Shown here: in pieces, positions 53,570 through 63,216 of the stretch
How positions within the stretch are numbered: position 1 is the first letter of the stretch
Layout: each line of letters opens with the position of its first letter
Origin: Daedaleopsis sinensis
Taxonomy: Eukaryota > Basidiomycota > Agaricomycetes > Polyporales > Polyporaceae
Assembly (NCBI GenBank): GCA_033807695.1
Contig: CM066306.1
Coordinates: 1,736,001 to 1,800,000 of the forward strand
Direction: 5' to 3'
Length of the DNA: 64,000 bases
Notes under the pieces: model-generated
What the model saw: the letters and a program-made list of their open reading frames with translations, nothing else
Database searches by the model: none
What the model was told of the DNA's origin: nothing
Program-made: the position numbers and the translations under genes

Positions 53570-55922
53570 ATGTTGACGGCATCCCCGCGCAGGCCCGCTC
53601 TTGGGTTTGCCTCGCTCCGCACTTCATTTTCCCGTTGGGGCATACTCGATTGGCTCAGGCTTTTGTGGTGCGCAGTCGTCTCCTGGTACGAGTTCGCTTC
53701 TTTCCTCTGGTCTCTCTCCTCCTGTTCTTGGCCAGACAGCGCTCTATACCCGGCTGCGGTATGTGCCACTACTCCCCTGCTTCGCCGCAATCCTGAACCT
53801 AAACCCATTCATTGCGTTCATCTGCAGGTACGAGAACGCCCTGCGCATCTTCTCCTGGTTGCAGACCCACAGGTCCGGGATCTGTCTACGTCCAAAGCGG
53901 CGGGCTTTGCCGCGATCCGTCAGCATCTCGTGGATTTCACTCTCAAGAGAAGTTGGTTCTTTGCTTCGCGTAGGAGCCCCGACATCGTGATATTCCTCGG
54001 AGACATACTTGCTTCATGGCGATTCATTCGTTCCGATGACGAGTGAGTATCCGTCTACGGCATTCTCATGTTATGTCCGAAACCCGTGCCAATGTGATCT
54101 ACCCCTATCTCTTTCAAGATATGACCGCAACTACAATAGATTCTTGGAAATATTCCGCTTGGATCGGCGTATCCCGACGTATTTCGTACCGGGGAACAAT
54201 GACGTAGGGTCAGTACTCTGATGTTATACCACCGATCGTATGCTGAACAAACTACATCGACTAGGTTGAACATCGAGCCTGCTGTCGCTCGCCAAGCTCG
54301 TCGTCGATTCACCACGCACTTTGGAGCGCTGAATCAGAGAATAAATGTCTGTAATCACACCCTTATAATGTTGGATGCGGCCGGTCTCGTGGAAGAGGAC
54401 TATCAGAGAGCGGCCAAGTCCATCGACTATGATTATTGGACCCCATTGCCTCGGGGCTCCGTAGAGTTCGTACACTCCTTACGTGACGAGGGTAAGATTT
54501 GGCTGCGTGATTCCTTGGCGGCAGTGGCTGAGCTTCTGATGTACAGCGGAGGCGACGAATCCCACCATACTCTTAACGCATATACCTCTCCACCGTCCCG
54601 ATACGGCCTCATGTGGCCCACTTCGCGAAAAAGGCACCATCCGTCGGGGCGTCGGACCCAGTTACCAGAATATGCTGGGCAAGAAGACGTCGACGTTTCT
54701 TCTTCAAAGCCTCACGCCAGAGATCGTGTTCAGGTGTGCTATAATCTACCATCCTTGCATGACAGACACCCTGAACGCTCCCCCTCCGATTGTCAGTGCG
54801 GATGACAAAGACTTTTGTGAATATGTCCACGTTCCCCCACCAGCCATGAACGCGGCCGCCACCCATGGGTCACAAGAGAACAGGACCGCCCATGCCAAAC
54901 CGCAGAAAGCCCGCGAGGTGACCCTCAAGGCGTTTGCCCCGTCGTCCGAGATCAGATACCCCGGCTTCCAGCTGCTCTCGCTGACCTATCCGTCCGCATC
55001 GCCCGATCAGCCCTCGCTGGCGACGACGCCCTGCTTCCTCCCGGACTACTCGACCGTCTACGCGTGGCGATACCTACCCCTGCTCCTCCTCACCACCCTC
55101 GCCCTCGCCGTCCTCCGCCGGCGCAAGCGGCGCCCCCACCCGCTCCCGACGCACCTCGACACCTCCGCCCTGCGCCAGTCGTTCGCGCTGAGCACCCTGC
55201 CCCCCACGCCCTGGTCCGCGTCCGCGTCCGCGCGCCACCCCCCAACGCCGTACTCGCCCGACTGGTCCCCGCACACCCCCGGGTTCGAGCGGCCGGGCAG
55301 CAGAGCGAGCCCGAGCCCGCGCGAGGAGTTCGCAAAAGACACGCTCCGCGCCCCGCTCGCGCACTCGCGCTCGCACCCGAGCCTCGCCGCCCTGGGAGCG
55401 CTCGACCGCGACAGGCCCGCGACGCCGACGTTCCGCGCGACCGCAGTCCCGCACGTCGACGACGACGGGCACGCGCACCGCCTGCCGACGGGGCCCGCGC
55501 ATCTCGACGCGGACGAGCTCGAGGAGGACGATTACGGGTTCGGGGGGTACGGCGCGTACGGGTACTACGACGGGACGCGGCAGCCGCTCCGCGTCAAGCT
55601 CGACCGCGCGGACAGCCCGAGCCCGAGCCTGAGCCTGGGCTACGGCAGGCCCGGGGACGTGACCCCGGGCTCGGACGTGAGCGCGGGCGCGGTGGACGAG
55701 CTCGCGTTCACGTTCACGCTGTACGGCCGCCGCCGGCGCATCGCGTTCTGGGTCCCGCTCCTCGGCTTCACCGGGAGGCTGCGGGGCGGGGCTGCGGGCG
55801 GGTTCCGCGCGAGCAACAGGAGGAGCACGCGGGCGTTCGTGAAGCGGATCGGGATGGACCTCGGGTACATCCTCTGGCCGGCCGTGCTGCTGTGGGCCGT
55901 GCTGGCGTGGGCGCTGAGCTGA
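53570..55922 (+). CDS. Ted1/Cdc1-like metallophosphoesterase, copy B (degenerate active site)
   Basis: Six exons, 53570-53758, 53828-54042, 54119-54208, 54265-54491, 54547-54733 and 54797-55922, give 677 residues. Introns lie at the same codons as in copy A, showing common origin. The N-terminal membrane anchor (WLRLLWCAVVSWYEFASFLW), HLLLVADPQ, IVIFLGD and LLTHIPLHRP are kept. However GNHD is GNND (about 54195), the Asp-Gly-Arg after GD is replaced (GDILASWR), and the GDDHDYCEY motif is ADDKDFCEY (about 54800). The luminal tail is over 150 residues longer than copy A, with an extremely GC-rich Pro/Ser/Arg/Asp-rich insert between two membrane segments (WRYLPLLLLTTLALAVL and YILWPAVLLWAVLAWAL). 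The frame is open throughout, so it is expressed or recent. Inference: a pseudoenzyme or altered specificity. Confidence 0.88.
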
Positions 55923-56279
55923 GCCTGCCTGAGGGCGGCTCGTCGGCAGGCAGAGGGAGGGAGGAGTGGGCATGGTCGGACGGATCATACATGCTGGACT
56001 AGTGCTTACTTACATGGACGATGGCAGGTACAGAATGACTTCGTTAGATTGATAGACTCGACGGCGCGCTGCTCGCGATTATAGCATATGTACGACTCGG
56101 CTCGCGTGGCAGCATGCAGATGGACGCGCCTAGATAACCCCACTAAATATTTGCATTGTAACAGTATACGTAGCTAGCGTGCTCGTGTCCTTAGGTAGGA
56201 AGTGACCGTGCTCCGTGTGTATTTCGTGGCATGCATATGTACGACTCCCAAATATCCATCCCACTAGCGCCTCGCCAAT
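55923..56279. other. Convergent spacer between Ted1 copy B and SPT20
   Basis: 357 bp between two stop codons; contains 3' UTRs only as far as I can see. Confidence 0.5.
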
Positions 56280-56755
56280 CTACCCCTGCTGCCCCCCTTG
56301 CGGCGGCTTCTGCTGTTGTTGTTGTTGATGTTGCTGCTGCTGATGTTGCTGCTGGGGCATCCCGCGCCCCGCCGCCTGCAGCTGCGCCCAGTACGCGGGC
56401 GGGACCTGGCCGGGCATCATGCCCATCCGCTGCATGTTCAGCATATTCTGGTACTGCGCAAGCACCTGTGGGTTGATCTGCGCCTGCTGTGCGGCCCCGG
56501 GAGGGACCGGCTGCTGCTGGGCCTGTGGGTGCTGCTGCTGCTGTTGGGGCTGCTGCTGCTGCTGCATGCCGGGACGGTGCTGCTGCTGCTGCTGGTGTTG
56601 TTGTTGCTGGTGTTGTTGTTGCGCGGCGTGGGCAGCTTGGAGTTGCCGGTAGTACAGGGCCTGCGATTGGGCCTGCGCCTGAGCTTGGGCGATCGCGAGC
56701 TGGGTGGGTTGGGGTTGGGGTGGCTGCTGCACGTGCTGCTGCTGTGGCTGCTGCT

Positions 56756-56804
<49 letters not shown>

Positions 56805-58930
56805 ATGGTGGAGTTGTTGCTGTTGCTGCTGGAGTTGTTGCTGTTGCTGCTGCTGCTGCTGCTGCTGGAGTTGTTGGTGCTGCTGTTGGTGCTGTTGTTG
56901 GGCATGAGCTTGTTGGGGGGACTGCTGTGGGTGCTGAGGCTGCTGGGCGCCCGGCATAGGGGATCGGGGCATGAGCTGCTGGTGCGGAACCATTGGGCTA
57001 CTGCGTGCCCCGGAGGCGGCCGCAGCAGCTTGCGCCTGCAAGTGAGCGGGCATCGGGCTCCGGGTATGTTGCGCTGCAGGAGAGGGCGCGGCCTGGGGTT
57101 GCTGATGCTGCTGCTGGTTGATCCGCGCCTGCGCTTGCGCATGTGCGAGTTGCGCCATGTACTGATGATAGACATGTGCGGGGACTTGCTGCGCGGGGAC
57201 CGTGCCCGGGGCCGGAGCTTGTCCGTTCGCTGCCGCTGCCGCCCCCTTGCGCCGCTGGACGGCGAAGAAGTTGGCCATCTGCTGGGCGTATGCAGCGTTA
57301 TGAGCAGGCGGCAGTTGTTGCGGTGGTGCTTGGGGTGCTGGGGAGGGTTGAGCAGGACGCTGTGGGTGCGCCGCCTGCATGACCTGCGGCACGGGCGGGG
57401 GCGGGACCTGCACAGGGGTTGGAGGCACCACAGAGGGAGGTCGTTGTTCGGGGATGGCAGGAGGACTGCTGGCGTGAGCCACGGGCGTAGAGCGGGGCGA
57501 AGGTGCTGGTTGTATAGGTGTTGCTGTCCGTGGCATATGAGGAAAGTGCTGGTGGATATGTGATGGTATAGGCAGCGGTGCTCCTGACGGTGCGGTAGGC
57601 GCTGTCGGCGCTGGCGTGGCCGATGTTCTCGGAACGTGGGGTGATGACACTTCGTTTGACTTCTTCTTTGGCTGTGGCCCCTTCTTGATATTCTGGACAG
57701 GAAGCGGCGGAGACATAGCAGGAGGGGCGGGGGAGGCAGCGTTCTGTGCAGGATGATGGAATGGAACTGACGGAGGAACGGGTGTTGAGGATGGTGGAGG
57801 CACGGTTTGCGAAGGGTTGACGGTCGCTGGTATAGGGGTTGGGACAGTGGTGACAGCGGGAGTACCTGTACGACCTGGAGGTACCGAGCCTGGATGCGGA
57901 GATGGGGTTGGCACGGCGGTAGGTATGGTAGTAGGCATTTGCTGGGGAGGAGCGGGTGGCGGGTTCGCCTTCGCCTGACGGTATCTCTGTAGAGCATCCA
58001 ATATGGGGAATTTGCTGTACTTAATATGGTTTGTTAGCTGCGATCGAATGTAAGACATGAGATTTCCTGACCCTGGCGGGAGGTTTCGTTGCGGACTCAT
58101 GAACTGCATGAGCTTCAAGCGACGGGCTTTCTCTTGCTCGTCTGCTTCCTGATCCACCGCAGCAGCTTTGCGTTTCAAGGAAAGTGGCGCGGGAGGTGTT
58201 GATACTCTATGAGTAGCATTGACGATACGTGTCAGATGGATGTCTGGTTCTAAGCATAGAGGAGAAGATGTAGCAAGCTGTAGATGCAGAGTCAGCAGTT
58301 CACTCGTGAGTAAAGATTGATGATGCAGTAGACACGACACCGTATGATCAGTGGCTCGCAGCCACTTGTCGCAGGGTAGTAAGAGGTGTGACCTACCAAT
58401 AGCCGCGCTTCTACTTCAAGAGCCTCTGCATCAGACCAGGCATTAACACTGTTCTTGTTCATAAGGCAGATATCCGCCCAGCGGGATTCATCATTGGGAG
58501 TTAGGACGACTCGTGTTCGCTCTGGTTGTTCGAGGTCCGGTTCCGTATTCCTCGCTGGACGGTGATCCAGAAGCTCCACGATCAGACACCCTATGTAAGC
58601 GTTCAATGTTGTAATTTTCTGCAATATGCCGGAGGGATCACCTTCATAGAATGGTAATCTAGCGGCTTCGAAGAGTTCGAGGAAATCGACTGGTATATGT
58701 TGTGCGCGGATATCATCGAGCAATGACTAGAGACGTGTTCCGTCAGACTTCTACAGCTCCAACAGCATCTCATAAGCGGAGCATACCGCAATTGGGGTAC
58801 TGTACAAGAAGATCGGCCCGTTGTTCAATGTCCAGTACTCGCGGTACAGCCGCACCGTGAAGGAGGGCGGCGAGTTCTCATTTGCTTTGAGCAGGCCTTG
58901 CACGAAGCGCGTTGTGTTGTACAGAGCCAT
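56280..58930 (-). CDS. SPT20: Spt20, SAGA complex subunit
   Basis: Exons 58930-58787, 58726-58642, 58590-58397 and 58277-56280 give 806 residues; introns are 60, 51 and 119 bp. The Spt20 domain occupies the first 170 residues: MALYNTTRFVQGLL, PPSFTVRLYREYWTL, FLYSTPIASLLDDIRAQHIPVDFLEL, LPFYEGCLIVELLDHRP, ERTRVVLTPN, WADICLMN, DAEALEVEARLLLATSSPLCLEPD and HLTRI. Residues about 190-260 contain a conserved basic helix (KARRLKLMQFMSPQRN, LMSYIRSQLTNHIKYSKF). The remainder is Pro/Gln-rich with polyQ runs. Spt20 holds the SAGA coactivator together and contacts its TBP-loading and Tra1 modules in the nucleus. The polyQ-coding DNA is a CAG/CAA mixture, listed as a repeat. Confidence 0.93.
56737..56903. 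repeat. Trinucleotide repeat (CTG/TTG on +) encoding Spt20 polyglutamine
   Basis: Mixed CAG and CAA codons on the minus strand encode several Gln runs, the longest about 18 residues, broken by His and Leu. The interruptions by CAA should slow slippage. Smaller Q runs continue on both sides (56310-56640). Confidence 0.9.
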
Positions 58931-59186
58931 AGCGAGCCTACCGCGTGGGTGACGGGATGAGGAGTGTGGTTAAGGCCGTAGCTCGTGGATGGACTTGACC
59001 AAGGTGACCATCTCCCTCCGCCGAGTGGCCAAACGACACATCGCTTTCGTTACGTAAACCAGTGCTAGGCGCCTATAGCCTACAACAAGATGATGCGTGT
59101 GAAAGTGGTCAAACTACTCCTTCGTTCCGAGTCCGTGTCCAAGCCAAGGCGATGTCTGAAGTCGCTCATCTGCAAGAGGAAAGTCT

Positions 59187-60835
59187 ATGGTATTGAATAT
59201 CTCTCGCTGTACACTCACATTCTCACAGCTGGCACAATTTTTGCGCGATAAGAATCCGCAAGTCCGCCAGATCGCTCTTTCAAATCTTCTCGCCCAGACG
59301 CCGAAGGGCTCTCCTCATCGAGATATATTCTATGCAGGCTTGCAAAGTGGAGGTCTCCAGGGTAAAAAAGACAACGATATCATTCGAGACATCAAGATTC
59401 TATGCAGAGACCAGCTAGTATGTCCGACCGTAAATTTTAAAGGCCATTCTCTCACTGCTAGGCCGATGGCAGGCTACCGCACACGACGCCTTCCGGGCTC
59501 TCGTGAACCTCTCAGATAATTCAATTCTCATGGGGACACTGTCGGAACCTGCTTTTATGAAGTTTATTGTGTCATACGCGATAGTAAGCCTATATCCTCG
59601 GTGACCACCATCACGCTTATCCGCCGTTACAGAATCCTCAATCGATCCTCGCAGATCTTGCCTCGATGCTTTTGTCGAACGTAACCGCGGCCGGAAGTGC
59701 ATGTATGGCGCTTCTCTCATTGAAAGTATCTGTCCTACCCGATCCGAAGTCGCCTATGAAGGTCTTCCCTGTGGACTCACGGTCAGGAAGCTGCCCCGCA
59801 CCGGTCCCTTACCCGGCTGGCGAGCCAAAAGAGGTCCTCGCGCTGCCTTTGCTGTTAGACGCTTTCGTCAAAGCCGCGCGAGTTACGGACGAGCCGGATC
59901 CGTCTAAGCATCAATTCAAAGGACAACTCCATTTTCTTGCGAGCGTGTTCGCAAATATGAGCTCGGTAAATATTCCTATATTCATCTGTGCGGGAAGCTT
60001 ATTGATATCTTTCTCTACGCAGGTACCCGCTGGACGTTCATTCTTCGTGACACCAATATCGTCCGATCCACTCAGCGGTGATGGGGATCTAGAGTATCCC
60101 CTGTCGAAACTGCTCGCGTTCACTGAGCACAAGGATTTGATGAGGCGTGGAGGCGTTGGCTCAACACTCAAGTACGATCACGTACCTTTATTGCAGATTC
60201 CCTCTCATGCGACCTGATGCACAACAGGAATTGCGCATTTCAGACCTCGGCACACCGTGCTCTGCTATCAGAAGAGACCGAGAAAGTCACAGTCCCGCCT
60301 TCAACAATCGCGGCGCCCGGTATCGACATTCTGCCGTTCGTTTTGCTCCCTCTCGCTGGTCCAGAAGAGTACGACCTTGAGGCAAGTCTGTCGCCTGATC
60401 GAGGGCACCGTGTCGGTGCATCGTTGACCTCTTTTGTAGGACCAAGAGAAGCTTCCGTCAGCCCTACAATTCCTGCCACCTACCAAAAAACGCGAAGCTG
60501 ATCCTGTGATCCGTCTCACGCACGTCGAGACCTTGCTCCTGCTATGTACCACGCATTGGGCCCGCAACTACCTCCGATCCCACGGAGTGTACGAAGTCGT
60601 GCGTGCGCTGCACGAAGACGAAGAAGTGGAAAAGGTACGTTTGGCCGATCGTCAATCCGCTGATCTTCCTGATCATCTCGGACACATGCAGGTGTCAGAG
60701 CATGTCGAACGATTGGTCAACATCCTCCAGCGCGACGAGGGCAAGGACACAGTGAATGATGGCGAAGACGTGTTTGCTTCGTCGGCACAAGAAGCCGAGT
60801 CCGACGACGAAGACAGTAAGATAGAGGAGCTCTGA
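59187..60835 (+). CDS. HGH1: Hgh1 (FAM203/BRP16), eEF2 folding chaperone
   Basis: Seven exons, 59187-59417, 59473-59583, 59633-59965, 60023-60171, 60228-60381, 60440-60634 and 60692-60835, give 438 residues. Armadillo-like helices carry family landmarks: LAQFLRDKNPQVRQIALSNLL, AHDAFRALVNLSDN, NPQSILADLASMLLSNV, LHFLASVFANMS, GRSFFV, KLLAFTEHKDLMRRGGVGSTLKNCAF, DILPFVLLPLAGPEEYDLEDQEKLPSALQFLP, VIRLTHVETLLLLCTTHWARNYLRSHGVYEVVR and SEHVERLVNILQRDE, then an acidic tail. Hgh1 is a cytosolic chaperone that, with TRiC, folds translation factor eEF2. Intron 5 (60382-60439) starts with GC (GAG|GCAAGT), a GC-AG intron. The start is uncertain: 59187 is open to the first certain residues, but ATG at 59152 (Met-Ser-Glu) with an intron ending CTCACAG before LAQFL is also credible. 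Confidence 0.92.
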
Positions 60836-61296
60836 AGTTGTACGAGGAAAGTAAGACTGTAGCTCTTAGTAGACATTTAGACGATGTATATCAATGACTG
60901 TATGATCTGAACCCATACCATAGTTGGTAGCTTTGATGGGCGGCGTGGTGCAAGGACACGGTACGCAGTCGACGCGAAGTTATGTGAGCGCATGCTTAAC
61001 ACTTCCTTCGGTGGTATCACCCAACAACACAGTTTGTACAGGACATGAACGCCATGCCTTGCATCAGCTAGTTAACCGCAAAATGACAAGAGGATGATAA
61101 ACCCGATGTTGAAAACAAACTTTCGCTCGAGTCAAGCGAGTGTTCATGCGCACGTTCAAGGCGTGTACCATACTAACTGAGAAGTTTGTGTTTGACTTCG
61201 CAAAGACCTAACTCTATAAGCAACGCATTGACAACGGATCCCTAAGCAAAGATCATATACAGATACAATTATCCAGCTATTCCACAACATTCAATT
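60836..61296. other. Convergent spacer between HGH1 and CPA1
   Basis: 461 bp, AT-rich relative to the exons, between two 3' ends. Nothing beyond 3' UTRs seen. Confidence 0.5.
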
Positions 61297-62721
61297 TCAA
61301 GCTGTTACAGCGACCCGTGGGGGGATCCCGACGCCCAAATGGGGGGCAGTTTTTCCTACGTCCATGGGCTGCGACGTCGGGATGGCGAGGTGCAGCTTGT
61401 GAGCGCGACACTCGGCGAGGAAGTCGGTGAACATCTGAAATTTGACATTGCGTGAGCAACATGCTAGATGAAGGATCAGAACAGCAGCAATGACATACCT
61501 CGATGGTGTCAAGAGGACCACCAGCACTCTCGGGATGGAACTGCACGCCCCACACCTTGCGGCCCGACTCTGGCGTCGACTTGATGCCCTCGACGGAAGA
61601 GTCGTTGCAGTTGATGAAGAAGGGCTCCCACCCGGCCGGGAAGGGGTCTTCCAACTTCAGCGCGTACTGGTGGTTCTGGCTGGTGACGTACACACGGCCA
61701 GCCTTGATGGAGCCCGCCGACGCCAACGCGAGGACGGGCTGATTGTGCCCGCGGTTTCCGAACGTCATCCGGTATGCCTCGAGGCCGGCGGCCATACCGA
61801 TGACCTGGTGGCCCATGCAGATACCGAAGACGGGCTTCTCCCACTCCTGCAGGGTCTTGCGCAGGTGCGTGGCAGCCTCCAAGCAATGGTTCGGATCGCC
61901 GGGTCCGTTGCTGAGGAAGAGGCCGTCGAACTGATCGCGAATCTTGTTGAAATCGTAGTTCCAGGGGAGGACGGTGACCGCCGCGCCACGACGCACGAGC
62001 GCTCGGAGAATGTTGGCCTTCGCACCGAAATCGAGCACAGCGATCTTCACGTCTCCCGAGGGGTTCAGCTCGTAGGGAGCTTGGGTCGACACCTGCGCCA
62101 CGAGGTTTTCGGTCGTGGGGTCCCAGTATTCCTCTGCGGGAGGAGCCGCGAGCGACGCGTCGGCCCCGACTGCGAGACGACCGAGGGTAGTCCCCTGGTC
62201 ACGGAGAAGACGCGTGATAGCACGCGTGTCGACGCCTGTGATGCCGGGGACGTTGTTGCGCTGGCACCACGACGCAAGCGACTCGACGGCAGTGTAGTGG
62301 GAGAACTTCTCCGCGACATCAGCGACGACGACGCCGGTGCACTGAATCTTCTCCGACTCGAGAACGACTCCCACGTCCTGACTGTTTACTGGCGTCTTGT
62401 TTTGCGGTACGCCGTAGTTTCCGATGAGGGGAGTAGTGAAGACGAGAATCTGGCCACGGTAGGAAGGGTCCGTCATGGACTCGGTGTCTAGGGAATGTCA
62501 GACCAAGCCACGAGGAGCCGTGGCAGAGGAGACTCACAAGATGTGATAGATGTTGAGAACACAGTCTCTCCAAAGATGCTTCGAGGTGCACCGAACGAGC
62601 GGCCGGTGAATGACTGTCCGGTCTTGAGATGGAGAACCGCAGGGGGTCTGATGGATGAGGGAGCATGTGTAGCCAACCCTCGAGAGAGGCGTGTGAGACG
62701 GGTGAGGCTGCGAGCTAGCAT
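61297..62721 (-). CDS. CPA1: Arginine-specific carbamoyl-phosphate synthase, small (glutaminase) subunit
   Basis: Exons 62721-62538, 62487-61499 and 61434-61297 give 436 residues. The subunit hydrolyses glutamine and feeds ammonia to the large subunit in the first step of arginine synthesis. The start MLARSLTRLTRLSRGLATHAP is a mitochondrial presequence, placing it in the matrix as in Neurospora arg-2. Family landmarks are LHLKTGQSFTGRSFG, GETVFSTSITSY-TESMTDPSYRGQIL, PLIGNYGVP, LASWCQRNNVPGITGVDTRAITRLLRD, VLDFGAKANILRAL, LSNGPGDP, the class I amidotransferase nucleophile FGICMGHQ, RGHNQPV, TSQNHQYA and VQFHPE with catalytic His and Glu. Introns are 50 and 64 bp. An upstream attenuator peptide ends 22 nt before this ATG (separate entry), so translation is probably arginine-regulated. 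Confidence 0.96.
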
Positions 62722-62743
62722 CTTGGTCTGTACGAATCGGCTT

Positions 62744-62876
62744 TTAATGGCTGAGGAGAGAGAAAACGAGGTCGCTGAGGTAGCTGTTGGACACAACGCG
62801 TCAGTACAAGTCCAGCCAGTGCTGGTGAGCTAAGTAAAAGGGCTGACTCGTCGCGAGTGTTCTGAGTGAAAATCAT
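62744..62876 (-). CDS. Arginine attenuator peptide (uORF of CPA1), split by an intron
   Basis: Exon 62876-62848 (ATG ATT TTC ACT CAG...GAC GA) and exon 62783-62744 join across a 64 bp intron (62847-62784, GTCAGCC...TCCAACAG) to a 22-codon uORF ending in TAA. The product starts MIFTQ and carries the core DDYLSDL followed by VF and a short SLLSH tail. Fungal arginine attenuator peptides (Neurospora arg-2, yeast CPA1) are 24-25 codons long with the core (Q)DYLSDHLW or DYISDHIW; the Asp and the YLSD block are the residues needed for arginine-dependent ribosome stalling. Length, core, position and gene context all agree. The conserved aromatic position is Phe here instead of Trp. Without splicing neither half makes a uORF with this core, since a TGA lies in frame before exon 2. 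Confidence 0.85.
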
Positions 62877-63216
62877 GTACGAGCGGAATCGCTCAGAGTA
62901 GAAGAGAGTTGTGAGCAGGGCTCGAGGGGGTCCTGGGGGTAGCGGTGCGTGGCGAAGAAATTTACTGACTCGCGTTCCGTGCCCGTCAAATTATGTATGG
63001 AGTCAGATCATCGTGGGAATCTCGCTAATGACGTTATCTTATCTCCGTAAGTAGCCTGTTGTAACGGGGGTAAATAACGGTAAGTAATCAAACTATGTTT
63101 GATCGCCACTAATAGTAGCTGGCGGCGCTTGTTGCGATCCAGTACCCTCGAGACCCGCTCCGAAGTGCTCTTGCTTTCCTCTTCTCCATGACCTGGACTA
63201 TACGCGAGCGATTACA
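62877..63216. promoter_or_regulatory. Divergent promoter region of CPA1 (-) and the BSD-type gene (+)
   Basis: 340 bp without coding sequence. On the minus strand next to the uORF the leader is C/T-rich (ctcgagccctgctcacaactctcttctactctg). Confidence 0.45.

Noticed and set aside
55064..56002. Two more frames of over 300 codons (+ and -) overlapping Ted1 copy B
   Set aside because: They arise from extreme GC content, are Arg/Pro/Ala-rich and match no family; copy B's own frame continues the conserved protein.
56298..57563. 421-codon Leu-rich open frame on + opposite SPT20
   Set aside because: It is the complement of CAG/CAA repeats (CTG/TTG = Leu) and of Pro/Gln-rich sequence; SPT20 on minus has conserved domain and introns.
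61297..62721. CPA1 as the pyrimidine-specific (URA2-type) synthase
   Set aside because: It is a free-standing small subunit with a mitochondrial presequence and an attenuator uORF, not part of a fused CAD-like protein.
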